Source of the DNA: SHLQ01 sp964562985
GTDB lineage: Bacteria; Actinomycetota; Acidimicrobiia; Acidimicrobiales; SHLQ01
Direction: 5' to 3'
Length of the DNA: 17,617 bases
Assembly (NCBI GenBank): GCA_964562985.1
Contig: CAZLWE010000066.1
Location: 1-17,617 of the forward strand
The notes under the pieces were generated by a model. The model was not told the origin of the DNA and did no database searches. It saw nothing but the letters and a program-made list of their open reading frames with translations. The position numbers were made by a program, and so were the translations under genes. Every line of letters begins with the position of its first letter. Position 1 is the first letter of the stretch. Shown piece after piece: positions 1 through 7,469 of the stretch.

Positions 1-311
1 CGATCGGCGGTGTCGATCAGGGCATCGACGTATCGATCAACGACTGCGGAGCTGTCGTTGCTGAAGCTCGCCTGAACTTCATCATGGACGGCTCTTGTCT
101 GCGCGGCGCGGTCGTGGATTCGATCAACGCCACCGACGAGCAGAGTCGAGCGCTTGCCTGGCGGGCGATCGCGATCTGTTCGGCATCGATGCGGTTGCGT
201 TCGTTGGATGTGCCTCGTGCGGCTGGTGGAGTCTCGTCGCTTGAAAGGCACGAGGTCCGGGCGTGGGGCGCGACAGCGCGCCTTCTCGAGCAGAAGCGCC
301 TCGATCCGGAC
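1..311 (+). other. Open frame running in from the window edge, unresolved
   Basis: The frame of the following sugar transferase is open all the way back to base 3, so this stretch may be the 3' part of an upstream gene fused in frame, or an N-terminal extension of the transferase. There is an in-frame ATG at 84 without a convincing ribosome binding site. The translated text (for example residues read as DQGIDVSINDCGAVVAEA) matches no family I recognise and lacks the membrane helices typical of the N-terminus of WcaJ-type enzymes. The minus strand is also open over 17-313, so strand cannot be settled by eye. I see no RNA gene or promoter here. Confidence 0.3.
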
Positions 312-1004
312 ATGAGTAATCATCGCAAATCGCCCGCGAGCCCGTCGCGTTCTGAGACACAACACCGACCCGTCGGGGTTCGACTCGGAGCATCATCAGC
401 ACATGGCATGTGGTCGCGGTTCTTCGACCTGGCGCTGTCGGGTTCGGCGATGGTGGCGACGGCTCCGGTGGCACTTGCCGCGGCGGTGTGGATTCATTTC
501 TCGAGCCCAGGACCGATCCTCTTTCGACAGATGCGACTCGGTGCGGGTGGGCAACCGTTCCGGGTGCTCAAGTTCCGCACGATGGACAACAGTGCCGGAG
601 GGGACGTGCACCGTTTGTCGATCGAAACAGCGATGGCTCGCGGCGAGCCCGACGCAAAGATCGAAGCCGACCCGCGAATTACTTCGGTCGGGGCCGTGCT
701 GCGCAAGACGAGCCTTGATGAGCTGCCTCAGTTGCTCAATGTGTGGCGCGGCGAAATGACGCTGGTTGGGCCTCGGCCATCGTTGTTGTGGGAATCGAGT
801 TTGTTCGCATCGTCCCTGCGCGGTCGGCTGTCCGTGAAACCCGGCATTGCGGGTCTGTGGCAGGCGAGTGGTCGCGGCGCTCTCTCCACCGAGGAAATGC
901 TCGAGCTCGACTTGCGCTATGTGGAAACCAAGTCCGCGATGACGGACACCAAGCTCTTGGCGAAGACCGCGGTGGCCGTCGTGCGTCGAAAGGGGGCGGT
1001 ATGA
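312..1004 (+). CDS. Bacterial sugar transferase (polyprenyl-phosphate glycosyl-1-phosphate transferase)
   Basis: Membrane enzyme that would transfer a sugar-1-phosphate from a nucleotide sugar to undecaprenyl phosphate, the first step of exopolysaccharide or capsule assembly. Seen in the sequence: a hydrophobic segment after FFDLALSG (the re-entrant helix of the family), then LGAGGQPFRVLKFRTM, PRITSVGAVLRKTSLDELPQ with the Asp136-Glu137 dyad expected at the active site, LVGPRP and KPGIAGLWQASGRG. From the ATG at 312 it is 230 aa, the length of the catalytic core alone (WbaP/PglC/WcaJ C-terminal type). The frame is open upstream to the window edge, so a longer protein (ATG at 84 or earlier) is possible. 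The stop overlaps the next gene's start (ATGA), showing translational coupling. Family assignment is firm; the sugar is unknown. Confidence 0.9.
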   Translation: MSNHRKSPASPSRSETQHRPVGVRLGASSAHGMWSRFFDLALSGSAMVATAPVALAAAVWIHFSSPGPILFRQMRLGAGGQPFRVLKFRTMDNSAGGDVHRLSIETAMARGEPDAKIEADPRITSVGAVLRKTSLDELPQLLNVWRGEMTLVGPRPSLLWESSLFASSLRGRLSVKPGIAGLWQASGRGALSTEEMLELDLRYVETKSAMTDTKLLAKTAVAVVRRKGAV

Positions 1005-1930
1005 CCACGATGTTTTTGGCGACCCATGGTGGCCACATCGATGAACTCGTCGGTCTTGCTGAGCGTATCGAGCATGAGGACGAAGCGATTTGGGTTACGA
1101 CACCCCATCCCCAGACCGAGCGGCTGAGCGCAGATCGCGATGTTCGATTCGTGCCAATCATCGAAAGTAACGATTGGTCAGGGGTGCTGAAAGCAATACC
1201 GGGGGCGTTCGCGTCGCTACGCCGAGAGCGGGTGAATCGGGTCATCAGTACTGGTTCGGCGATCGCATTGGCGTATCTGCCCACCGCTGCCCTGATGCGG
1301 ATACCGGTCCATTACATCGAGAGTTCAGCGCGGGTGACAGCGCCATCGAAGACCGGACGCTTTCTCAGCCGTATCCCCGGGGTCACCTTGTGGTGGCAGT
1401 TTCCCGAAGCACCTGACGGATGGACATCGCTCAGCGGAGTGTTCGACGCGTTTCGTATCGTCCCCCGCGAAGCCAGGCGCGACGTTCGGCGGGTGCTTGT
1501 CACAGTGGGGACCACCGACTACTGCTTTCGTCGCTTAGTCGAGCGACTCGTCGAGATCATTCCAGACGATGTCGAGGTTGTGTGGCAGGTCGGCAAGAGC
1601 AATGTGGAAGGCCTCGGCATCGACGGTCACGACCAGCTCTCCAAGAACGACCTCGACACTTACATCGCAGAGTTCGACGTCGTCATTTCTCACGCGGGGT
1701 CTGGCTCGTTACTCACGTGTCTGAGCGCCGGGGTCGTACCGGTGCTCGTGCCCCGATTGGGGTCGCTCGACGAGCAGAACGACGATCACCAATTAGTACT
1801 TGCGTCTTGGGCGGGGAAGTCCGGGCTCGCAGTGGTGAGCGACGCGTCCGAGGTGGCCTGGAGCGACCTCGAGACCGCCGCGAACCTTCAGGCCATAACG
1901 GCACCGGCTAGCACAATTGAGCTTACATAA
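1001..1930 (+). CDS. Fused Alg14-Alg13-like glycosyltransferase
   Basis: A single 309-aa chain joining two parts that are usually separate. Residues 1 to about 155 resemble Alg14/PssD, the membrane-anchoring half: an N-terminal ATHGGH motif, HYIESSARVTAPSKTGR and LWWQF. Residues about 164-300 resemble Alg13/PssE, the catalytic GT28 C-terminal fold: VLVTVGTTDY at 165, then VISHAGSGS with His231, and PVLVPR followed by DDHQ. In the known split enzymes Alg14 recruits Alg13 to the membrane, where it adds GlcNAc or a related sugar to a lipid-linked first sugar. Next to the initiating transferase, this would be the second step of the repeat unit. The start is the ATG overlapping the previous stop; the TAA shares its last base with the next ATG. 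Donor sugar is not deducible. Confidence 0.85.
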   Translation: MTTMFLATHGGHIDELVGLAERIEHEDEAIWVTTPHPQTERLSADRDVRFVPIIESNDWSGVLKAIPGAFASLRRERVNRVISTGSAIALAYLPTAALMRIPVHYIESSARVTAPSKTGRFLSRIPGVTLWWQFPEAPDGWTSLSGVFDAFRIVPREARRDVRRVLVTVGTTDYCFRRLVERLVEIIPDDVEVVWQVGKSNVEGLGIDGHDQLSKNDLDTYIAEFDVVISHAGSGSLLTCLSAGVVPVLVPRLGSLDEQNDDHQLVLASWAGKSGLAVVSDASEVAWSDLETAANLQAITAPASTIELT

Positions 1931-2955
1931 TGACTGATTTGCAAACCCCCCCATCCGAAGTCTCTCTAGCGTCGCCAGAGCGATCGGTCGACACGACCAA
2001 CACGCTCTTTCATTCGCCGGCGTGGCACGACGCAGTGGAGGAAGCGTTCGGCCTCACGATCGCTACCTTTGAGCCGCCGAGCGAGCCGAGTGGGGCGGCG
2101 TGGTACAGCGTGGTCGACGATATCCGCGGGAAGCGGGTCGTCGGGATTCCTTTTAGTGACTTCTGTGAGCCACGGATCGCAACCGCTCAAGGCTGGAGCG
2201 AATACACCCAGCATCTGCGCGGCTATGAGTGCCCGGTGACGCTAAGACCCTTCGTGAACTCTCAGGCCTTGACCGACCACAGCTTCGAACACGTCGGTGG
2301 GTTGGTGTGGCACGGCATCGACATTCGTGCCGGGGCCGAGGACCTCTTCGAACGCGTCAGTACCAAGGTCCGCACGAAGATCCGACGACCCGAAAAACAG
2401 GGCGTGACCTTCCGTTTGTCGTCGGCGCCAGAAGACATCGCGCACATGCACAAGATGCACGTCGAGCTGCGTAAGAACAAGTACTCGATGCTTGCGCAAC
2501 CGAAGCGGTTCTTCGAAGCCCTTTCGGCGAACTTTGGCGAGGACATGGTGGTGTGCTTCGCCGAGCTCGACGGCGAGCCGATTGCCGGGATGACGTTCTT
2601 TGCGTGGAACGACGTGTGGTATTACAAGTTCTCGGCGTCGAAACTTGGGTCCATCCGTCCGAACCCGGCGCTCATGATGTTCGCCATCAGGCGTGGCGCC
2701 GACCGCAATCTCGGTTGGGTCGATATGGGTCGCAGCGACGATGGTCAGGCAGGTCTGCTCGATTTCAAGGGCCAGTTCCGTCCCGAGATGAAGAGTTTGA
2801 CCACCTTGCGCTGGTCGCCAGAAAATTTCGATAACCCCCAGGGGAACGCGACCGGGGCGATGCTCGGCCAGCTGACCGATTTACTCACCGAGTCCGAAGT
2901 CCCCAACGCGACAACGACCGCGGCCGGCGATCTGCTCTACAAATATTTCGCCTGA
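1930..2955 (+). CDS. FemAB/GNAT-like transferase (BioF2-type acetyltransferase domain)
   Basis: Protein of 341 aa with the double-GNAT look of FemAB and exopolysaccharide-associated acyltransferases. The opening segment has FHSPAWHDAVEEAFG; the middle carries TKVRTKIRRPEKQGVTFRL, then FAELDGEPIAGMTFFAW, WYYKFSASK and WVDMGRSDDGQAGLLDFKGQF, the usual order of the BioF2-like domain (PF13480), about residues 140-290. Such proteins transfer an acyl or aminoacyl group from acyl-CoA or aminoacyl-tRNA onto a sugar or peptide. Here the likely acceptor is the lipid-linked glycan made by the neighbours. ATG overlaps the preceding TAA by one base and the stop lies one base before the next ATG. Substrate is inferred from context only; there is no signal peptide, so it should act in the cytoplasm. 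Confidence 0.8.
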   Translation: MTDLQTPPSEVSLASPERSVDTTNTLFHSPAWHDAVEEAFGLTIATFEPPSEPSGAAWYSVVDDIRGKRVVGIPFSDFCEPRIATAQGWSEYTQHLRGYECPVTLRPFVNSQALTDHSFEHVGGLVWHGIDIRAGAEDLFERVSTKVRTKIRRPEKQGVTFRLSSAPEDIAHMHKMHVELRKNKYSMLAQPKRFFEALSANFGEDMVVCFAELDGEPIAGMTFFAWNDVWYYKFSASKLGSIRPNPALMMFAIRRGADRNLGWVDMGRSDDGQAGLLDFKGQFRPEMKSLTTLRWSPENFDNPQGNATGAMLGQLTDLLTESEVPNATTTAAGDLLYKYFA

Positions 2956-2956
2956 T

Positions 2957-4594
2957 ATGACCGGGCAGCGTCACAAAACCTCGCCAATCGATACGCAAAC
3001 CGGCGATCATGTCGGTCGGAGCTCGGTGACGATTGGGGCTGGCGTGTTGCTGAGCCGGATCACCGGCGCTGCTCGGCTGCTTGTCGGTGCGGCAATTTTT
3101 GGACGCTCGGTCGTTGGTGATCTCTTCGTGGCCATCAACGTGTTGCCGCTCACCCTCTTGGCTGTCTTTGGTGGCCCGGCTGTCACTTCGGTGTTGGTGC
3201 CGCCGCTGGTCAGACTTTGGGAAACGTCGGCCAAGCGTGCCGAGGAGCTCGTTGCCAGAGTGCTCGGTGTGAGTGTGCTGTTCCTGGTTGGTGCTTCGGT
3301 CGTGTTGGTGCTCGGCCGAAGCTTGATCGCGCAACTCTTCGTCACCGCCGTTGAGCAGGACCGTGACATGGCGCTGGCCACCGCATCGCAGCTGCTTGCG
3401 GTGATGCTGCCCCAGATCATTTTGTACGGGATGGTGGCCGTCCTCGTATCGGTGCAACACGCCCGCGGACGATTCGCTGTCGCCTCGATCGCTCCAGCTT
3501 TTGAGAACCTCGTGATGATTGCCGTTCTTTGGGTGCTCTCCGACGAGATCCAGGGGGCGACGTCTGGGGGTGGGGTAAGCGAAGCGACCATCTGGAAGCT
3601 TGGCCTCGGATCGACGCTGGCTGTGCTTGTGCACGTTGGGATGCAGTGGTTTGGCGCTGCGAGTGACGGCACGCGGATCTCCTTCGCGTTCCGTTCGAAC
3701 GGCGCCGATATCGGCTCCTTGGGCCAACCCGTAGCGGGTTCGTTGGCGTGGACGATCCAAACCGCAGTGGCTCGCATAGCGTTGCTCGTCGCCGTGGGGT
3801 TTGTGGGTGTCGGCGGCGTGCAGGGCTTTGAGATCGCCACCTTGGTCAGCGTTTTACCGTGGGCGACCGTGGCCTACCCAATCGCTGCCGCCACGTTGCC
3901 AAAGATGGCGACGGGAGAAGGTTCCCTACGCCGCCTCGCTGACGCCACCGCCGCGAGCACGATCGTTGCCTCGTGGATATTGATTCCCGCCGGTGTCGGC
4001 ATGATCGTGTTCGCATGGCCGCTAGCCGAAGTCGCAACCCTCGGTCGATTCAGCGATGCAACGAGTGTGCAGATCACCGCGTGGGCGCTGGCCGGTGTCG
4101 GCGGAGCGTCGATTATGCAGTCGTGGTATGAGATTGCCCGCCAAGCCACGATGGCAGCCGAACTCTATCGGTCGATGAACCAGTCGGTAGCTGTAGCCGC
4201 GGTGCTCACCGGTATCGGCCTCGTCAGCGTGGTGGCGCTCAGTGACGGCAAGGTTCTGAGCCTCGCGGTAGGGGTTGTCCTCACGGTCGCAACGGGTGGG
4301 GCCACGGCGGTTATCGCCAGACCGTTCTTGTTGCAGCTCGATTCGGGCGGCTGGCGCCGAATCCGGCACCACGGCATCCGGATTCTTGCGATGACAGCGT
4401 TTGCATCTGCGGCTGGTGTGCTCGCGTGGTTCCAGTTGAGCAGGGCTACCGAGTCGGCAACGCTCGTGTTGGCCGGACTCGGCGTGGCTTATGTGCTGGC
4501 TGCTTTGGCAGCTGGGTACCTGTTGACCGATCGATCGGCTACGTTGCGCTCACTGGTCGATGAACTCAACACTCACGGCAGCGCTAGTACCTGA
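2957..4594 (+). CDS. MurJ/MviN-like lipid flippase (MATE/MOP superfamily)
   Basis: A 545-aa, strongly hydrophobic protein with roughly 12-14 predictable membrane helices. After a polar leader of about 22 residues it has the family opening (RSSVTIGAGVLLSRITGAARLLVGAAIFG), with the Ser-Arg-Ile-Thr-Gly pattern of MurJ. This is followed by LPLTLLAVFGGPAVTSVLVPPL, and later by a loop with basic residues and LPWATVAYPIAAATLPKM. MurJ flips lipid II; copies inside polysaccharide operons are thought to flip the lipid-linked repeat unit to the outside, a Wzx-like role. As last gene of the operon (1-bp gap from the transferase) the second role is more likely. It ends 28 bp before a convergent gene; I see no clear hairpin terminator in the gap. 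Confidence 0.85.
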   Translation: MTGQRHKTSPIDTQTGDHVGRSSVTIGAGVLLSRITGAARLLVGAAIFGRSVVGDLFVAINVLPLTLLAVFGGPAVTSVLVPPLVRLWETSAKRAEELVARVLGVSVLFLVGASVVLVLGRSLIAQLFVTAVEQDRDMALATASQLLAVMLPQIILYGMVAVLVSVQHARGRFAVASIAPAFENLVMIAVLWVLSDEIQGATSGGGVSEATIWKLGLGSTLAVLVHVGMQWFGAASDGTRISFAFRSNGADIGSLGQPVAGSLAWTIQTAVARIALLVAVGFVGVGGVQGFEIATLVSVLPWATVAYPIAAATLPKMATGEGSLRRLADATAASTIVASWILIPAGVGMIVFAWPLAEVATLGRFSDATSVQITAWALAGVGGASIMQSWYEIARQATMAAELYRSMNQSVAVAAVLTGIGLVSVVALSDGKVLSLAVGVVLTVATGGATAVIARPFLLQLDSGGWRRIRHHGIRILAMTAFASAAGVLAWFQLSRATESATLVLAGLGVAYVLAALAAGYLLTDRSATLRSLVDELNTHGSAST

Positions 4595-4622
4595 GGGTTG
4601 TTGCTGGTGCGCAATGACGGGA

Positions 4623-5552
4623 TTAGCCCGGCGCTTCGTCCCACGGTCGGCTTGCGAGGTTGGCATTGACATCGTCGAGGTATCCGAGCGCTCCTTCGTC
4701 ATACCACTCTCCGGAGAACCAGGATCCGGCGCATCCGGCTTCGTCTCCGGCCTCGTAGCCCTGTTCTTCGAGCCAAACGAATGAGCCTTCGAGGCAGGCT
4801 CGTTGCCAGGCCATGGCGTAGTCCAAGCCCCACGCACTCGATTGGAACGAGTACGGGAACGTGCCTTCGTGGACGGTTCCCTTGACTTGGAGCAGCCCGT
4901 AACTTTGGCTGCACGGGGCGTCGAGACCAATCAGTGAGCAGAGTGCAACGTCGTCGGTTTCGTCGCCTGCGGTGGTGACCCGCCACGAGCTTTCCGTCCA
5001 TGCTCGGGCCCGGACGAAGTCTTCGTCGAAGCCCCACTTACATGAAACCCAGCGCAGGAGGTCTTCAGTGGTGCCTGCGAAGTTGCCGGTGATCCGTGGT
5101 GCCAGTTCTGCGTTCCAGACTTCGTCGGCGCCATCGATCGACACCGTTGGCCCGCCGGTGGAAGCATTCATCTCGCTGTTTTCGGGGTGGGTCTCTGGCT
5201 GAGATTCGCCGCTCACGAGCGCAGCGCAGACTTGTTCGGTCGGCAGAGTCGTCCCCGGCCCCAACGTGGAGAAGTAGATGCTTGGTTCGGGAGTCTCCAC
5301 TTCGGGATTCTCTTGTTCGGACAGCACCTCCGTGTCGGCTTCCGACGCTTCGTCTTGCGAAGGTTGTGGTGCTTCCTCGACCGGCGTGGTCTCGATCGTG
5401 GTTGGTGGAGGTGTGTCGACTGCTGCCGATTCGTCAGCCTCTGCTCCATCTCCGCACGCGGCGAAGAGTATTGCGCACACCCCGACCGCCATCATCCAAT
5501 TTCGTGTCTTAGCGCCGAAGCGCAATCCCGCTCCGAACAAACTCATGTCCAT
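4623..5552 (-). CDS. Lipoprotein with lytic-transglycosylase (lysozyme-like) domain
   Basis: 309 aa. The N-terminus has a hydrophobic segment (MAVGVCAILFAAC) ending in a lipobox-like FAAC, making Cys33 the probable lipidated residue. Residues 34-100 form a Pro/Glu/Thr-rich, disordered cell-wall linker. From about 150 the SLT/lysozyme-like fold appears: VRARAWTESSW with the likely catalytic Glu187, a short stretch, then SQSYGLLQV at 215-223, matching the second motif of family 23 transglycosylases, and an AWGLDYAMAWQRACLEG helix. Several cysteines (109, 171, 205, 214 and more downstream) suggest disulfides, fitting a secreted protein. It would cleave the glycan strands of peptidoglycan. ATG at 5552 is used here, with a second ATG 6 bp downstream as an alternative. 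It is convergent with the polysaccharide operon. Confidence 0.75.
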   Translation of the reverse strand: MDMSLFGAGLRFGAKTRNWMMAVGVCAILFAACGDGAEADESAAVDTPPPTTIETTPVEEAPQPSQDEASEADTEVLSEQENPEVETPEPSIYFSTLGPGTTLPTEQVCAALVSGESQPETHPENSEMNASTGGPTVSIDGADEVWNAELAPRITGNFAGTTEDLLRWVSCKWGFDEDFVRARAWTESSWRVTTAGDETDDVALCSLIGLDAPCSQSYGLLQVKGTVHEGTFPYSFQSSAWGLDYAMAWQRACLEGSFVWLEEQGYEAGDEAGCAGSWFSGEWYDEGALGYLDDVNANLASRPWDEAPG

Positions 5553-5660
5553 TCAAGTCCGGAGGGTCTGCCGCGCAGAGCAAGTTTTTTAGCCGCCATA
5601 GTCACAATCCTAGCGCGGCTACCACGCTGAATTCTCGTCGAGGAACCGCAGCGAAACGGC

Positions 5661-5945
5661 TTAGCCGTTGGCGACGAGTGCTTCGTAGTCTTCCCATGTA
5701 TCGACGTCGAGCGGCACGTCTGCGTCGACGGTCGCATGCGCGGCGGTGAACTCACCCGATTCGAGCAGTTTCCACACCGCCTTGTCGCCGTGCAGGTTGC
5801 CGAGGGCGCCGAATACCGAACGCGAGAACCAGAACGGGTGGCCGGTGCCGTTTCGATAGTCAACGACGGCGATCTCGGTATCGGCCGCCACCTCGGTCAG
5901 CGCATCGACGGCCGCTTGGGGCACCAGGGTGCTCGGCGGCTGGCA
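5661..5945 (-). pseudogene. MobA-like nucleotidyltransferase, C-terminal remnant
   Basis: Only the last 90 or so codons remain. They carry YRNGTGHPFWFSRSVFGAL, HGDKAVWKLLE and LDVDTWEDYEAL, the C-terminal signature of MobA/MocA-like NTP transferases, which attach CMP or GMP to molybdopterin or similar cofactors. A complete protein is around 190-200 aa with an N-terminal GG..R nucleotide-binding motif, which is absent. Going upstream on the minus strand the frame reaches a stop at 5967-5969. The family-like sequence ends near GGCQPPSTL at about 5931-5950, where an unrelated plus-strand ORF begins. The nominal GTG start at 5924 would not give a functional enzyme. I read this as a gene cut by an insertion or deletion. 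Confidence 0.7.
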
Positions 5946-6321
5946 ACCTCCAGCGACCGGCGCGGTCTACGTGATCCTCTACCGGGCCGACCCCGTGGGT
6001 AAGCCGCACGACTTCGCGGTGATCGACGTCGACCACGCCGACGACATGCGCGAAACCAAGCTGCCCTTCGCTCACCCCCGGGCCAAATGCTGGGAGCGGC
6101 GGGCGGGCAACAAGTGGGGTGTCCACATCGCCACCTACGAAGTCCCCGGCGGAACCACCGCCCACCGCGAACAGATCGTCAAGGAACTACTTGCCGTCTA
6201 CAAACCAGGCTGTGCCCCCGAGCAATACGACCAAGCCTGGGCCGACAACTGGATCCAAACCTACGACGCCCACAACACCACCGGCCCCCTCACCACATCG
6301 CGAGACGCGACCGAAACGTAA
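5929..6321 (+). CDS. Hypothetical protein at a rearrangement junction
   Basis: 130 aa from a GTG start, or slightly shorter if the real coding part starts after the junction near 5945. The text from VYVILYRADPVGKPHDFAV onwards reads like a genuine cytosolic protein: a beta-rich start, a basic RAKCWERRAGNKWGVHIATY segment, and a helical end rich in Trp and Tyr. I recognise no family. No signal peptide or membrane helix is visible. Its TAA lies inside the left arm of a 27-bp palindrome, and its 5' end abuts the truncated nucleotidyltransferase, so it sits on a piece of DNA different in origin from both neighbours. It may itself lack its original N-terminus. Confidence 0.5.
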   Translation: MLGGWQPPATGAVYVILYRADPVGKPHDFAVIDVDHADDMRETKLPFAHPRAKCWERRAGNKWGVHIATYEVPGGTTAHREQIVKELLAVYKPGCAPEQYDQAWADNWIQTYDAHNTTGPLTTSRDATET

Positions 6322-6341
6322 GGTGCCAGGCACCTTACGTT
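6315..6341. repeat. Perfect 27-bp palindrome at a gene junction
   Basis: Arms of 13 bp (AACGTAAGGTGCC and its exact reverse complement) flank a single central A. The core AAGGTGCC/GGCACCTT resembles dispersed palindromes of the REP type seen in many genomes, from memory. It contains the stop codon of the upstream hypothetical ORF and lies just before the point where the truncated ABC transporter sequence begins. It could act as a bidirectional hairpin, but no T-run follows, so a classical rho-independent terminator is unlikely. No second copy is visible in this window. Confidence 0.8.
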
Positions 6342-6852
6342 CCTATGGCCGTCCCGAGGCGACCGACGATGAGATTGAACAGGCTGGGCGCGCTGCGGCG
6401 ATTCACGATCGGATCATGGAGTTCGACGAGGGTTACGACACGGTGGTGGGCGAATGTGGTTTCCGTTTGTCGGGTGGCGAGCGTCAGCTTGTGACCATCG
6501 CACGAGTGCTGTTACATGACCCTCAGGTGCTCGTGCTCGACGAGGCCACTTCGGCACTCGACACGGCGAGCGAACGAAGATCCAATCCGCACTTGGCGAC
6601 CTGGTGGAGGGGCGCACCACGTTGGCGGTTGCGCACCGGTTGTCGACCATTCAATCCGCCGACGTGATCCACGACGGCCGAATCATCGAGTCGGGCACCC
6701 ACGGCGATCTCGTCGAGGCGGGCGGCGTGTACCGCACGCTCTATGACGAGCAGTTCGGTTCGGGCACGATCGAAACCCATTGCGCCGACGGCGTGATCTT
6801 GGCCAACGGCCAATGGCGATGCCACGAGGTCGCCGCCGCGGGGTCTAATTAG
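6342..6852 (+). pseudogene. ABC exporter ATPase, 5'-truncated and frameshifted
   Basis: C-terminal nucleotide-binding portion of a MsbA/MdlB-type ABC exporter. The first segment (about 6344-6577) carries YGRPEATDDEI, the signature LSGGERQL and Walker B VLVLDEATSALD; it then goes out of frame in ASERRSNPHL. The plus-one frame resumes with IQSALGDLVEGRTTLAVAHRLSTI (H-loop His), IIESGTHGDLVEAGGVYRTLYDEQF, and ends at the TAG at 6850. Loss of one A in the run at about 6575-6578 explains the break. Also, between ADVIH and DGRIIESG a few residues usually present are missing. Walker A, the Q-loop and the whole membrane domain are absent, since homology stops at the palindrome. It cannot work as a transporter. 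Confidence 0.85.
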
Positions 6853-7117
6853 TACGCCTCGAATCGGTGCAGCTGGGTCGCGAGCACGCCGTGATCACTC
6901 GCAGTTGGTCCTGGTTGTTGCCGACGACCAGCATTTTCACGGTGATCGAGGAGCCATTGACCGTGTACTCATCGCCGTTGCGAAGCTCGGGGTTGGGGCA
7001 AAAGTCGGGATGGATCCACATCGAAGAGACCTCAAAGCATCGTGAGGCATCGACTATCTCCCCAATCGTGCCTCGTCTACGGGCATCATAAATCTGAACT
7101 GAGCGCGGGATGAACAT
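6845..7117 (-). CDS. Hypothetical small protein
   Basis: 90 aa from the ATG at 7117, which has a GAGG sequence about 10 bp upstream; a longer start at 7159 adds 14 residues that overlap the preceding remnant and is less likely. The sequence (MFIPRSVQIYDARRRGT at the start) has four cysteines (RCFEV, DFCPN, ITAC, SCTD) and mixed beta/helix character, with no signal peptide or membrane segment. I recognise no family. It overlaps the end of the ABC pseudogene on the other strand by 8 bp. An upstream minus-strand remnant ends 5 bp before its ATG, as in an operon. It may be a real gene or the surviving end of one. Confidence 0.4.
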   Translation of the reverse strand: MFIPRSVQIYDARRRGTIGEIVDASRCFEVSSMWIHPDFCPNPELRNGDEYTVNGSSITVKMLVVGNNQDQLRVITACSRPSCTDSRRTN

Positions 7118-7122
7118 CGCAA

Positions 7123-7251
7123 TCACGCCTCGAGGTCTAGCGGTGGGTATTTCTCCCACGCCTCGCCGGGTCCGTAGCCATGGTATTCACCGTTCAGGTG
7201 TTTGGTGATTCCCCACACGGCATTCAACGCGGTCTGGACTGTCTTTGGCCA
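7123..7251 (-). pseudogene. C-terminal remnant of an unknown gene
   Basis: A 42-codon open frame between stops, reading WPKTVQTALNAVW, then ITKHLNGEYHGYGPGEAWEK, and ending PPLDLEA. Composition and codon use look protein-like, but there is no convincing start, so this would be the tail of a gene whose body is lost. Its TGA lies 5 bp before the ATG of the next minus-strand ORF. No family recognised. It overlaps a competing plus-strand frame (7202-7393), and only one of the two need be real. Confidence 0.35.
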
Positions 7252-7393
7252 CTATTGGCGGACCGGCACGCCAACGCTGACCGGACCAAACACGGCGTGC
7301 GTCGACTATTGGGCTTGCAAGGGCGGACCGCTCGTGGCCTACCGCTGGAGCGAAGGCGAGCCGCTCAGCGACGATCGGTTTGTGACGTCGTAG
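7202..7393 (+). pseudogene. Possible remnant of an unknown plus-strand gene
   Basis: A 63-codon frame from a TTG, with protein-like text from AFNAVWTVFGHYWRTG through NTACVDYWACKGGPLVAYRWSEGEP to a TAG. Two cysteines seven residues apart (CVDYWAC, counting both) and many aromatics suggest a secreted or extracellular fragment, but there is no signal peptide and no clear start. It overlaps the minus-strand remnant at 7123-7251 for 50 bp. I do not recognise the family. It could equally be chance. Confidence 0.25.
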
Positions 7394-7469
7394 CGCTTTG
7401 ACGCCGGGCTTTAGCGCGGTCGGCAACGGACCGATAATGCGAGGTGAACGTTGAGCCCAAGGAGCAGGC

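Noticed and set aside
743..1000. N-terminal extension of the Alg14-Alg13 gene back to 743
   Set aside because: This part overlaps the catalytic core of the sugar transferase in another frame; the ATG at 1001 starts exactly where Alg14 homology begins.
2885..3840. Long minus-strand frames (291 and 277 codons) inside the flippase gene
   Set aside because: Antisense shadows of a clear MurJ-like gene in high-GC DNA; their translations are low-complexity with no family features.
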